A stretch of DNA of 64,000 nucleotides from Chloroflexi bacterium TSY. Its GTDB lineage: Bacteria; Chloroflexota; Anaerolineae; Caldilineales; Caldilineaceae. The DNA lies in contig JAHBNG010000027.1 in the NCBI GenBank assembly GCA_019217005.1, positions 1 to 64,000 of the forward strand, read 5' to 3'. The notes beneath the pieces were generated by a model. It was not told the origin of the DNA. It searched no databases and saw only the letters and a list, made by a program, of their open reading frames with translations. Of the stretch, positions 43,263 to 52,778 are shown in pieces. Numbering within the stretch: the stretch's first letter is position 1; each line of letters begins with the position of its first letter. The translations under genes were made by a program, and so were the position numbers.

Positions 43263-44491
43263 GTGTTTTGTCAGATAAGTTATGATACAGGTTGGTCATC
43301 AGAATCGGTATCCAAAACAGGATAGAAACGCTGGAACTTCTGGCGAGCGAGAGCGGGGGTAAATTGCCATTGAATGGTAGCGGATTGTTCATTGCGCTCG
43401 TTGACAAGAGCAAGGACAACAGTCTCAAGAAGCTCTTTGGAATCAATGCGGCGATCAAGAACTTGGCGAGTGATAACCGAGAGTTCAATTTCAACCATAT
43501 TAAGCCAACCCCCGTTGACGGGGGTATAAACCATCTGAAAGTGCTGAGCCAGAGCGAAAGCTTCCTCAGGCGAAAAGATGGTGTAGAAGGAACTGGGTGA
43601 ATGAATGTTGAGATTATCCTGAACAATCTGTAATGAATCAGCATCAGGATTGTGTTTCGTTTTGAGATCATGCATGAAGCGAGCATACTCTTGGCCTCTG
43701 CGCCGTTCGGTAATCTGAACAACCCGCTGTCCAGTGTGTGGCTGGTAAGCAATCAAGATGTAACAGATGCCCTTGCGTTCATAGTGATGATCATAGCGCC
43801 ATTTCTTGCCTGGTTTCATCTCAATCGGCACGATTGTATCGCCCAAGAGCTGACAAGGTTTTCATCGTAACACCACCAGAGAGGATTCTTGGGGTCATAG
43901 GGCTGTGCATAGAGGTCCAAGATTTGTTCCATGTGCCACAAGTATGTAGGTGTTAACTTTCCGATACACCACTGCACCTTCAAATGGGGTTTCAGTTCGT
44001 TTTTTTCAGAATTTCACTCACGGTTTCATGCGAAATGTCTTCCACAAACTTTAACTCAACCGCTGTGGTTGCTAGCAGCCTTAAAGTCCATCGGCTTCGC
44101 CCATCTGGTCCTTTCGTACGCTAGTGCCGTGATTTTGGCTCTGGCTTCGTTACTAATCTCGACTGGTCGTCCGCTTCTTGGCCTCTCTTCTGGGCTTTGG
44201 TTAGCCCTTCCGTCACATATCTTTTGCGGATTCGCACCACCGTTGCTCGCGTCACTCCCACTCGTTCCATGATTTCTCTGTCTGTTTTTCCTCCATCTGA
44301 CAAGAGCAGAATATGTGCCCTTCTTATCTTTCTTACGTTCTCTTTTCCTTTTGCCGTTATTCGCCTTAATTCATTTCTGTCTTTATCACTTAGTTTAACT
44401 TTATATACTTGCTTCATTTCTCTCTGCCTCCTCGTTTTTTTAGTCACTTTCTGGCAGAGTTTACCGTATTATAACTTATCTGACAAAACAG
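43263..44491 (-). mobile_element. IS630-type insertion sequence (1.23 kb)
   Basis: Terminal inverted repeats TGTTTTGTCAGATAAGTTAT are flanked by TA (43261-43262 and 44492-44493), the IS630/mariner target. The sequence between holds one degraded transposase on the minus strand. Confidence 0.88.
43280..44417 (-). pseudogene. IS630-family transposase, multiply frameshifted
   Basis: From ATG 44417 (GGAGG upstream) the N-terminal helix-turn-helix reads KVKLSDKDRNELRRITAKGK and VGVTRATVVRIRKRYVTEG. The catalytic half continues in other frames with DHHYERKGICYILIAYQPHT, VQDNLNIHSPSSFY (second Asp) and GGWLNMVEIELSVITRQVLD (final Glu). At least two frameshifts separate the halves near 43850-44130, so the element cannot move by itself. 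Confidence 0.88.
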
Positions 44492-44493
44492 TA

Positions 44494-44797
44494 GTAGAGA
44501 AGCTGCTTAATTATAATACTCTGATTTGCCTACTCGCAACCGCAAGTTTTCGGCCGAATGCCCCCTACTGGTCCAAAGTGGGAAACTTACGCAGTGTTAT
44601 GCTGCGGTCTACCACAAATCTCATTTTTCAATTTTTCTATAAGATGTCATCCTTCCCTCAGTTACGATGTCATCCCCCTTCAATCGCAATATCATCCTTT
44701 CGATGGACGACATCGCCCGCTCATGGGCTTATACTGAATGTACCGAGTCAAAGATGCAGATAGGACTTGGAATCGTCAATCGCAAGTTAATGAATGA
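44494..44797. other. Intergenic region, no gene seen
   Basis: 304 bp between the IS630-type element and the next hydrolase gene. It contains short direct repeats of GATGTCATCC (44645-44675 area) and no ORF or hairpin that I can support. The promoter and signal-peptide region of the following gene may have been lost here. Confidence 0.35.
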
Positions 44798-46320
44798 ATG
44801 AGAAGAACCATGGCACACGCAGGGAAAGTCATATCAAACAGAGCGATGGCTGGGACAGTCAAGTTTATCAAGACGGCGGCTGATACGAGTGGCGAGTTAT
44901 TAGAGATGGAAGCGACCTACAACAGAGCCGTTGATGGCGCAGCTGAATGGGGGGTGCCCGAAGACCGCACCAACCCGGACAGTCCGACCATTCGCGTTCA
45001 CGTCGTCAAGTTCCTGAGCGCGAGTGATACCCCGGTTCCCGACCCGATTATCGTGATTCCAGGCGGGCCTGGGGCATCCGGTCCGTTCTACGCTTGGCTG
45101 TGGAGTGCTTTGCCTGTGGGTGAAGCAATGCGGGCGGAACGCGATGTGTTTATCCTAGAGCCGCGCGGCGCTATGTACTCGCAGCCGGGCTTCTACTGCC
45201 CCGAGATGGAAGCCGACCCAGCTGAACAGGTAGGAATGAGCATGGCCGAAGAGGTTGCTTGGAGTCTGGATGCCTACCGTGCCTGTCACGACCGTCTGAT
45301 CGCAGAGGGTGTGAACTTCTCGGCCTACGGGATTCTCGACATCGCGGAAGATGTGGCCGATCTGCGTACGGCTCTCGGGGTAGACGAAGTGAACGTCTAT
45401 GGTGTCTCCTACGGCACGCCCCCGCGATGCTGCTGATGCGGGAGCAACCAGAAGGGATGCGTAGCGTGATTCTGGATTCCATCATTCCGCCGGACGTCGT
45501 GTTTGCCGAGACCATGCTGTCAAGTACGCTGGAGATATTGGATACGATCTTCGCAGCCTGTGCCAGCGATCCTGTCTGTAACAGAGCCTATCCAGATTTG
45601 GAGACTGTATTCTCAGATGTCTTGGCCCAACTGCGACGAGAGCCGGTCACCGTGGCAATTGAGGATGAAGCTGGAGAGACATTTGAGGTGACGGTTGATG
45701 ACGTGAAGTTTGCCTACTACGTCTATGACAGCACCTTTGTGGGCAATGGCTTTACCTTACTGCCCGCCACTCTCTACGCTGCCCTTAACGGTGACCTAGA
45801 TGCGCCTGCCCAAGGCTGGTTGGACTATGTCACAGGCGAACATGGCAGCGCAACGCCAGAGGCAGGTGCCTGGGCCAGAGGATTGACCTACTCGACTCTC
45901 TGTCTACAGGATGGCAGCGTCACCGATCTGGAGAAGGTCACTAACCTATATGAGCAGGTTGCGACCAATCCATCGCTGCTTGATTGGGCACTGCTCTATC
46001 ATACCCTTGAACAGATTGCACCGTGTGAGTATTGGGAGGTCACGCCACGCGAACCAAACGTTGCGGTCGAGCCGGTGACGAGCGCTCTGCCGACGCTAAT
46101 GCTGGCGGGGATATTCGACAACACGACACCGCCTTCGCTCAGTCGGGAAGCAACCACCCGATTGTCAAATGGTTACTTCTACGAGTTGCCGACCGGTCAT
46201 GGCTTGATTCTCACAGAGTGCGCACTGGACCTGATCGACCAGTTCCTGGCTGATCCAACCCAGGCACCCGATGCAAGCTGCATCGACGAGATGACGCTCA
46301 ACTGGGTGCTGCCGGAGTAA
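44798..46320 (+). pseudogene. TAP-like alpha/beta-hydrolase, frameshifted
   Basis: Proline-iminopeptidase/tripeptidyl-peptidase (TAP)-type hydrolase. Visible are IIVIPGGPGASGPFYAW (oxyanion region), ERDVFILEPRGAMYSQPG, nucleophile elbow VNVYGVSYGT, acid region LAGIFDNTTPP and catalytic His in PTGHGLILTECA. The frame breaks directly after GVSYGT at about 45417, where one G seems to be missing (ACGCCCCCG for ACGGCCCCCG). The C-terminal part (APAMLLMREQPEGMRSVILD onward) follows in the next frame. Since only one base is lost, a sequencing error is possible. The N-terminus lacks the usual signal peptide and begins MRRTMAHAGKV, perhaps altered by the upstream insertion. Confidence 0.85.
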
Positions 46321-46442
46321 GTAAATGGCAATAGATAAAGCAAAGCAAGTTGACGCCGCTGAATGAGTTCGGTTTCTGCAAAACCAAACCTGCTTGATCA
46401 GGGTTCCCGTACCAGATATCGATTTCAACCAGTGGTGTTCCT

Positions 46443-46476
46443 ATCAACCGCATGAGATACGGTTGAGTCATTTTTT
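46443..46476 (+). terminator. Rho-independent terminator
   Basis: TCAACCG (46444-46450) pairs with CGGTTGA (46460-46466), followed closely by TTTTTT. It ends the TAP-like hydrolase transcript. Confidence 0.65.
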
Positions 46477-46506
46477 CTGGTCAATGACGACCAAAAGGAG
46501 TAAAGA

Positions 46507-48009
46507 CTTTACTTTCTGGTAAAGGCTTGAGTGACAAAGGGCAAACCGAAAGGGCGGAAAAAAGAATCCACCCTGAAAAAACGGGATAAAATGTAAAAAT
46601 AGTGCTCGGCTAGTTTAAGCAGCGGCATTGAGGCGGCGATGAGCGAGAACGCCTTTAGGTAAATGGTGTGAAACCGAGGCCTTTTTCCGAAAGTCAGGGT
46701 CGAGTTGGTCAGGAGTTGGAAAAAGAGCACTCGAGAGAACACGGCGCAGCCTGCCGGGAGTGGATTGAGGCTCTCGAGCCCAGTAGCCAGTCGGTATGGG
46801 AGGAAGAGAAGCGGCTAAATGGGAAAGAAGATTGCCAGCCAGCAGCCCCAGTTCAGGTAAGCGGAAACAAGCCTCATCGGCATGAACAAATTGACGATGT
46901 AAGCCAATCATCTGCTTGGAAGCCAAGGGGGGATGTTCAACAGGCCAGCGTTCCAGGTAGACAAGATAAATGGTTTCAGGCTGCAAAGTCATAACGGTCG
47001 CCAAAACCAAAGGTGTGTTGTAGGCCGGATCCTGAATGACGTAAATCGAGTAGGTACGGTTGGCTGTATCCACCTTGGTTGTTCTGGGGACGAGATTGTG
47101 CCATGCTTGATAGCAAATCAGGCGACCACTATAGAGAAAGCGACCAGACGAGTCCGGAGTTGTAGCCTCGAGTCGCTTTCCCTTATAGCTGCGAGAGAGC
47201 GGACGCACAATATCACCATATTCAGGTGGTCTGCCTTTTTCTTTGCGTTTGGGGAACTCATTGCGGCGCACTGTGCAGTTAATGGCTTCCCGCAGGACAA
47301 ATCGGTCTATGCCGCTTTCTAGCATTTCTCTGATTGTAAACCCGGCATCGACCACCGCCACTTCGTCTGACTCCAGTGATTTCTTCGTCTCTTTCAGCAG
47401 CTTTTTCCGAAACTCACTTTCCTTTGTTCCAACCGTGCATCTCATGATTGCCTTGAGCAGTGGCACTCGCTTCCCGCCTATCTCCCCCGAGCTTATCATC
47501 ACTCCAAAGATGAGCGCGGGCAATGCCCGACGAGCCGTTGAGTTATAGAGTCGGTTCACTTTCCCTTGCAGCTTCGGTCGCCAGAACCCTGTGATATCTA
47601 TGCTTTTCACTCGGTACCCTTCTAACTTTTTTGCCTCCCATTCCCCTTTCCACTCCACTTCTTCTTGCCACGACCCCAGCAGACTTGTGATATCCCATGA
47701 TCCATATCGAAAGCTCCACCAGCTTCGCCGGAGCTCCTCATCTTCAAACCCGCTTTCTTTCAATGCGCTATGGATTGCTCCTCGACTTTTCAGAAACGAC
47801 CCATTCAGCATTGCCCACATCAGACGCATTACATTTACGTTTGTTCCCATCGGCGTTACTTGCAATACATTCATCAGTACTGCTATAGTTATTTCTGGCG
47901 CGGTTAGCATTCCTTCCTCCTTTTTGGGTTCTCTACCTTTAGGATGAACTGCTAACCGCTTTTTGTCACATTTCTCACCTCATCTCTTTTCTTTTACCAG
48001 AAAGTAAAG
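46507..48009 (-). mobile_element. IS4-superfamily element, copy A (1503 bp)
   Basis: Ends CTTTACTTTCTGGTAAA inverted. Copies B (50320-51828) and C (59254-60748) are nearly identical. Copies B and C have 5-bp duplications, but A has unrelated flanks (AAAGA left, TTGAA right). A therefore marks a rearrangement or deletion junction: its right flank is the middle of a PAS domain. A is the only copy with an intact transposase. 5-bp duplications suit the IS1634/ISH3-type branches of the old IS4 family; the exact family is undetermined. Confidence 0.9.
46615..47910 (-). CDS. IS4-superfamily DDE transposase (intact)
   Basis: 431 residues. Candidate catalytic acids are in KSIDITGFWRP and DEVAVVDAGFTIREML. 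The C-terminal YLERWPVEHPPLASK matches the IS4 YREK signature exactly in spacing (Y-2-R-3-E-6-K). AAGGAGGA precedes the ATG. The two prolines between E and K are coded by a run of six C (six G on plus, 46927-46932). The same run is 10 and 7 long in copies B and C, which breaks those proteins. Confidence 0.92.
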   Translation of the reverse strand: MLTAPEITIAVLMNVLQVTPMGTNVNVMRLMWAMLNGSFLKSRGAIHSALKESGFEDEELRRSWWSFRYGSWDITSLLGSWQEEVEWKGEWEAKKLEGYRVKSIDITGFWRPKLQGKVNRLYNSTARRALPALIFGVMISSGEIGGKRVPLLKAIMRCTVGTKESEFRKKLLKETKKSLESDEVAVVDAGFTIREMLESGIDRFVLREAINCTVRRNEFPKRKEKGRPPEYGDIVRPLSRSYKGKRLEATTPDSSGRFLYSGRLICYQAWHNLVPRTTKVDTANRTYSIYVIQDPAYNTPLVLATVMTLQPETIYLVYLERWPVEHPPLASKQMIGLHRQFVHADEACFRLPELGLLAGNLLSHLAASLPPIPTGYWAREPQSTPGRLRRVLSSALFPTPDQLDPDFRKKASVSHHLPKGVLAHRRLNAAA

Positions 48010-49680
48010 TTGAACTGCAGGTACCGATTGTCGCTATGATCGGCAAAAAGCAGCATGACTTTCTGCCACCAGACGTGGCGGAGCAGGTCATGAACTTCAT
48101 TGAACGGGCGTTGGCAACTGGCGAATTGCAGGAATTTGTGTACGACATTGACATCAACGGGGAGATGCACACACGTGAGGCGCGCGTGGTGCCGGACACC
48201 GCCGACGAAGTGATTGCCCTCTTTCGCGACATCACCGAACGCAAACGGCAGGAGGAAGCACTGCGCCGCAGCGAAGCGCGCAATCGGGCTCTTGTGGAAG
48301 CTATCCCCGACATCATCGTGCGCGTTCGTCGGGACGGTACCTACCTGGATATTCAATTGTCCGACAACGCTGAACAGCAGACATCGATTGCTGACATGAT
48401 CGGCAAAAAGCAGCATGACTTTCTGCCACCAGAATTGGTGGAGCAAGCTATGCACTGCATCGAACAGGCGTTAACCACCAGCGAATTGCAAGAATTTATC
48501 TATGATATTGACGTCGCGGGGGCAATGCGCACGTTCGAGGCGCGTATAGTGTCGGATACTGATGATGAAGTGATCGCCATCATCCGCGACGTCACCGAAC
48601 GCAAGCGGCAAGAAGAAGCCCTGCGCCTCAGTGAAGCACGTAACCGCGCGCTGCTGGAAGCTATTCCTGATGCCATCCTGCGCATCGACAGCGACGGCAT
48701 CTATCGAGACGTCAAAGCGCCTGTCGAGTTCACATCATCAGTGCCGGTGATGGCGATGATTGGCAAGCATCAGAGCGACATTCTGCCTGCGGATCTGGCG
48801 CGCAAGGTGATGTTCTATAACGACCGAGCCTTAGAAACTGGGGAGACCCAAACCTTTGAGTACGAGATCGAGCAGGCTGGCGTGCGGCACACGCGCGAGT
48901 CACGCGTGGTACCATCTGGCGAGGATGAAGTGATTGTGATGATACGCGACGTGACGGAACACACCCACGCCCAAGCCGAAGAACGGCGTCTATCGGCAGA
49001 AGTACACGAGCAGCGCACCCAGCTGCGGGTGCTCAACCAGCGGCTTGCTGAAACGCAGGAAAATGAGCGCAAGGCATTGGCTCGTGAACTCCATGATCAG
49101 GTAGGCCAAAATTTGAGCACGTTGGCTCTCAATCTCAACATCGTTCAGACACAGATCATGACCGACTTGCCAGACGCTGAACAGATTCATAGGCTGCTCG
49201 CCGATTCTCAGGATCTGTTTAAGCAAACGACCGAACGGGTACGCAATGTGATGGCCGAACTCCGCCCACCCATGTTGGATGATTATGGGTTGCCTGCGAC
49301 ACTTGCATGGTATGCCAGCCGAGTCGCACAGCGGACAGATTTCACGGTGTCGGTGGAATGTGAAGAGACCATTCTGCGCTTGGCTGCAGCCACAGAGAAC
49401 GCGTACTTCCGCATCACGCAAGAAGCCATGACCAACATCATGAAACATGCCCAAGCAACCCATGTGCAGCTACAACTCCGAGAAGAGAATGATATGGTCT
49501 GTCTCAGCATTACTGATAATGGCCGCGGTTTTAATCCAGCAGATTTGGCTGACCCTACCAAACGTGCAAGTTGGGGACTGCTGACCATACGCGAACGGGC
49601 TGAAGCTGTAGGGAGGACGGTTCAAGATCAACTCCCAAAAAGGGGTCGGGACAACCATTCGAATCGAGGTGGATCGATGA
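48010..49680 (+). pseudogene. NarL-type sensor histidine kinase, 5'-truncated and frameshifted at its end
   Basis: Three PAS repeats of about 121 residues are visible, each with a DITERKRQEEALR-like linker. A 38-base stretch starting ATGATCGGCAAAAAGCAGCA is repeated almost perfectly at 48034 and 48397, showing recent PAS duplication. A HisKA_3 dimerisation helix (ALARELHDQVGQNLSTLALN) and a HATPase domain (ITDNGRGFNPADL, WGLLTIRERAEAVG) follow. The 5' end is cut by IS copy A inside the first PAS. At 49611-49613 one extra G shifts the frame. Without it the kinase ends GGRFKINSQKGVGTTIRIEV-DR at TGA 49678-49680, overlapping the regulator's ATG. With it the frame runs into the response regulator. 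Confidence 0.85.
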
Positions 49681-50390
49681 GTATCAACATCTTTATCGCT
49701 GATGATCATGGTGTGTTGCGCCAGGGCCTGCGCATGTTGCTAGAATCTCAGACCGGTATGCACGTTGTGGGAGAGGCCGCAAACGGACACGATGCTGTCA
49801 GTCAAGTGCTCAAACTGCGTCCCGATGTGGCTGTGCTCGACATCGCCATGTCCGGCCTGAATGGCATCGAAGCTGCGCATACCATCCGGGCCGAGTGTCC
49901 AGAGACCCAAGTGATTATGCTCTCTATGCACAAGACGCGCGAATATATCTACCGTGCACTCAAAGCGGGTGCCCTTGGCTACGTCCTGAAAGAGTCAGCC
50001 GGTGATGAACTGGTACAGGCGATCAAGGCTGTGCACGCGGGCCAGCGTTATCTTTGTACCTCTGTCTCCGACGAGCTGATTGAAGACTATCTGGTTCAGC
50101 GCATGGCGGCTGATGAAGACAATCCGTTGAACGAGTTGTCGGCACGCGAGCGCGAAGTCTTGCAGCATGTAGTGGAAGGCAAGTCGAGTGCTCAAATTGC
50201 CGAACAAATTAACCTCTCGCCCAAAACGGTGGAGAGCTACCGCAGCCGCTTGATGCAAAAGCTAGGCATCCACGATCTGCCGGGGCTGGTCAAATTTGCC
50301 ATTCAGCAAGGCATTATCACTTTACTTTCTGGTAAAGGCTTGAGTGACAAAGGGCAAACCGAAAGGGGCGGAAAAAAGAATCCACCCTGA
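49677..50390 (+). CDS. NarL/FixJ-type response regulator, C-terminus altered by IS copy B
   Basis: Receiver domain from SINIFIADDHGVLRQGLRML, phosphoacceptor Asp in DVAVLDIAMSG, conserved Lys in GYVLKES, then the LuxR-type helix-turn-helix (LSAREREVLQHVVEGKSSAQ and LSPKTVESYRSRLMQKLG). The natural end would be GIITLDE; IS copy B replaces TLDE by TLLSGKGLSDKGQTERGGKK and four more residues, so the DNA-binding domain stays whole. It pairs with the upstream PAS kinase. In the sequence as given it is fused in frame to the kinase by the single-base insertion at 49611, but its own ATG is available. Confidence 0.88.
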   Translation: MSINIFIADDHGVLRQGLRMLLESQTGMHVVGEAANGHDAVSQVLKLRPDVAVLDIAMSGLNGIEAAHTIRAECPETQVIMLSMHKTREYIYRALKAGALGYVLKESAGDELVQAIKAVHAGQRYLCTSVSDELIEDYLVQRMAADEDNPLNELSAREREVLQHVVEGKSSAQIAEQINLSPKTVESYRSRLMQKLGIHDLPGLVKFAIQQGIITLLSGKGLSDKGQTERGGKKNPP

Positions 50391-51828
50391 AAAAACGGGA
50401 TAAAATGTAAAAATAGTGCTCGGCTAGTTTAAGCAGCGGCATTGAGGCGGCGATGAGCAAGAACGCCTTTAGGTAAATGGTGTGAAACCGAGGCCTTTTT
50501 CCGAAAGTCAGGGTCGAGTTGGTCAGGAGTTGGAAAAAGAGCACTCGAGAGAACACGGCGCAGCCTGCCGGGAGTGGATTGAGGCTCTCGAGCCCAGTAG
50601 CCAGTCGGTATGGGAGGAAGAGAAGCGGCTAAATGGGAAAGAAGATTGCCAGCCAGCAGCCCCAGTTCAGGTAAGCGGAAACAAGCCTCATCGGCATGAA
50701 CAAATTGACGATGTAAGCCAATCATCTGCTTGGAAGCCAAGGGGGGGGGGATGTTCAACAGGCCAGCGTTCCAGGTAGACAAGATAAATGGTTTCAGGCT
50801 GCAAAGTCATAACGGTCGCCAAAACCAAAGGTGTGTTGTAGGCCGGATCCTGAATGACGTAAATCGAGTAGGTACGGTTGGCTGTATCCACCTTGGTTGT
50901 TCTGGGGACGAGATTGTGCCATGCTTGATAGCAAATCAGGCGACCACTATAGAGAAAGCGACCAGACGAGTCCGGAGTTGTAGCCTCGAGTCGCTTTCCC
51001 TTATAGCTGCGAGAGAGCGGACGCACAATATCACCATATTCAGGTGGTCTGCCTTTTTCTTTGCGTTTGGGGAACTCATTGCGGCGCACTGTGCAGTTAA
51101 TGGCTTCCCGCAGGACAAATCGGTCTATGCCGCTTTCTAGCATTTCTCTGATTGTAAACCCGGCATCGACCACCGCCACTTCGTCTGACTCCAGTGATTT
51201 CTTCGTCTCTTTCAGCAGCTTTTTCCGAAACTCACTTTCCTTTGTTCCAACCGTGCATCTCATGATTGCCTTGAGCAGTGGCACTCGCTTCCCGCCTATC
51301 TCCCCCCGAGCTTATCATCACTCCAAAGATGAGCGCGGGCAATGCCCGACGAGCCGTTGAGTTATAGAGTCGGTTCACTTTCCCTTGCAGCTTCGGTCGC
51401 CAGAACCCTGTGATATCTATGCTTTTCACTCGGTATCCTTCTAACTTTTTTGCCTCCCATTCCCCTTTCCACTCCACTTCTTCTTGCCACGATGAGAGCA
51501 GGCTTGCAATATCCCATGATCCATATCGAAAGCTCCACCAGCTTCGCCGGAGCTCCTCATCTTCAAACCCGCTTTCTTTCAATGCGCTATGGATTGCTCC
51601 TCGACTTTTCAGAAACGACCCATTCATCATCGCCCACATCAGACGCATTACATTTACGTTTGTTCCCACCGGCGTTACTTGCAATACATTCATCAGTACT
51701 GCTATAGTTATTTCTGGCGCGGTTAGCATTCCTTCCTCCTTTTTGGGTTCTCTACCTTTAGGATGAAACGCTAACCGCTTTTTGTCACATTTCTCACCTC
51801 ATCTCTTTTCTTTTACCAGAAAGTAAAG
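50320..51828 (-). mobile_element. IS4-superfamily element, copy B (1509 bp)
   Basis: Same ends as copy A, with a perfect 5-bp target duplication TATCA (50315-50319 and 51829-51833). It is inserted in the last codons of the NarL-type regulator gene, in the same orientation as copy A 2.3 kb away. Confidence 0.95.
50429..51729 (-). pseudogene. IS4-superfamily transposase, copy B, two homopolymer frameshifts
   Basis: Nearly identical to the intact copy A protein. It is broken first near 51300, where the C-run is one base longer than in A (SSGEIGG becomes SSGGDRR). It is broken again at the G-run 50741-50750 (10 instead of 6) inside the YREK motif. The product is therefore split into three frames. 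Confidence 0.92.
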
Positions 51829-51994
51829 TATCACGCTGGATGAGTAATCTTCCCACACTGATCGAACATTCCCCACATAATTGTTCAGACTTTCCTTCTG
51901 GCAAGCATCTGATATCGTGCTATGCTAAATATCTCTTATTGCACCCCTTCATCGTTTCAACTTGTAGGTAGATCAAAAGATCAACTGGGCAACA

Positions 51995-52410
51995 TTGTGT
52001 ATATAAACGTTTTCTTGGCAGATGACAATGACGACTTCCGCTCCGCTTTGCATACGTTGCTTGAGTTGCAAAGCGACATTGTTGTGAGTGGTGAAGCTAC
52101 GAATGGTCACGACGCCGTGACACAAGTCATCGAACATCCTCCTGACGTTGCCATACTCGACATTGTCATGCCAGAAATGGACGGCATTGAGGCAACGCGG
52201 CAGATCCTCCTGCACTGCCCGACCGTTCAAGTTATCATCCTTTCTATGCACGCCACGTTTCAGTATATCTATGAAGCATTCCAGGCTGGCGCTCGGGGCT
52301 ACGTCTTGAAAGAGTCGGCTGGGAATGACTTGATTTGCGCTCTACAGACTGTACGCTTGGGGCAGCGTTTTATGAGCGAGCAAATTGCTAATAGTTGGCC
52401 CGACGATTAA
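51995..52410 (+). CDS. Stand-alone or truncated receiver domain (NarL-type)
   Basis: About 138 residues if started at the GTG at 51995; an in-frame ATG at 51922 has no ribosome-binding site. Receiver motifs: VFLADDNDDFRSALHTLLEL, DVAILDIVMPEMDGIEATRQ, GARGYVLKESAGNDL. It ends QRFMSEQIANSWPDD with no LuxR helix-turn-helix, unlike its close relative at 49677-50390 (shared ATNGHDAV, YVLKESAG). It may be a DNA-binding-free receiver or a regulator that lost its output domain. Confidence 0.65.
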
Positions 52411-52778
52411 GAATGCCGCCATAGTTCCCTACTGCGTCCCCGTTCGATTCCTCCAAAATCCGTCATTTGACTAGGTACAGATCTGGTCTCCAGACTGGTT
52501 TATTCGTAGGTCTTTTGTGATATCCTAGAGCTACTATATTCCTGGTCTCTACAGCCGCAATTTATTATGTCTTGATAGATTAACTCATTTAGAAAATTGC
52601 GCAATCGCGCAATTACGTCTGATGAGCGATATAGTTTGCGATGTGTACTCTTCACTGCCATCAAACCGATTCGCAAAGTGATTGTGAGTTCGATCCACTT
52701 CTCGAATGAGAATCCATCGGCACAGAACTTTTCGGATAAGGGTATAGATGAGCGAGTGAAGGATACGAAAGGAGTGCG
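52411..52778. promoter_or_regulatory. Upstream region of the giant lipoprotein gene
   Basis: 368 bp without a gene. It contains the palindrome TTGCGCAATCGCGCAATT region and the 24-base repeat (52607-52630) shared with the sigma-factor promoter region at 8905-8928. There are also end-like blocks (TACTCTTCACTGCCATC near 52645 and GATGAGCGAGTGAAGGATA before the start codon) that faintly resemble the TA-flanked hairpin elements at 23.8 and 25.7 kb. It probably holds the promoter and operator of the following gene. Confidence 0.4.

Noticed and set aside
48036..50390. A true hybrid histidine kinase-response regulator of 784 residues
   Set aside because: Removal of one G gives a normal kinase end overlapping the regulator start. 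The linker residues in the fused frame are the out-of-frame reading of the kinase C-terminus.
46507..51828. Composite transposon formed by IS copies A and B around the kinase/regulator genes
   Set aside because: Copy A has no target duplication and the outer flanks of A and B do not match. The direct copies could recombine but there is no sign that they moved together.
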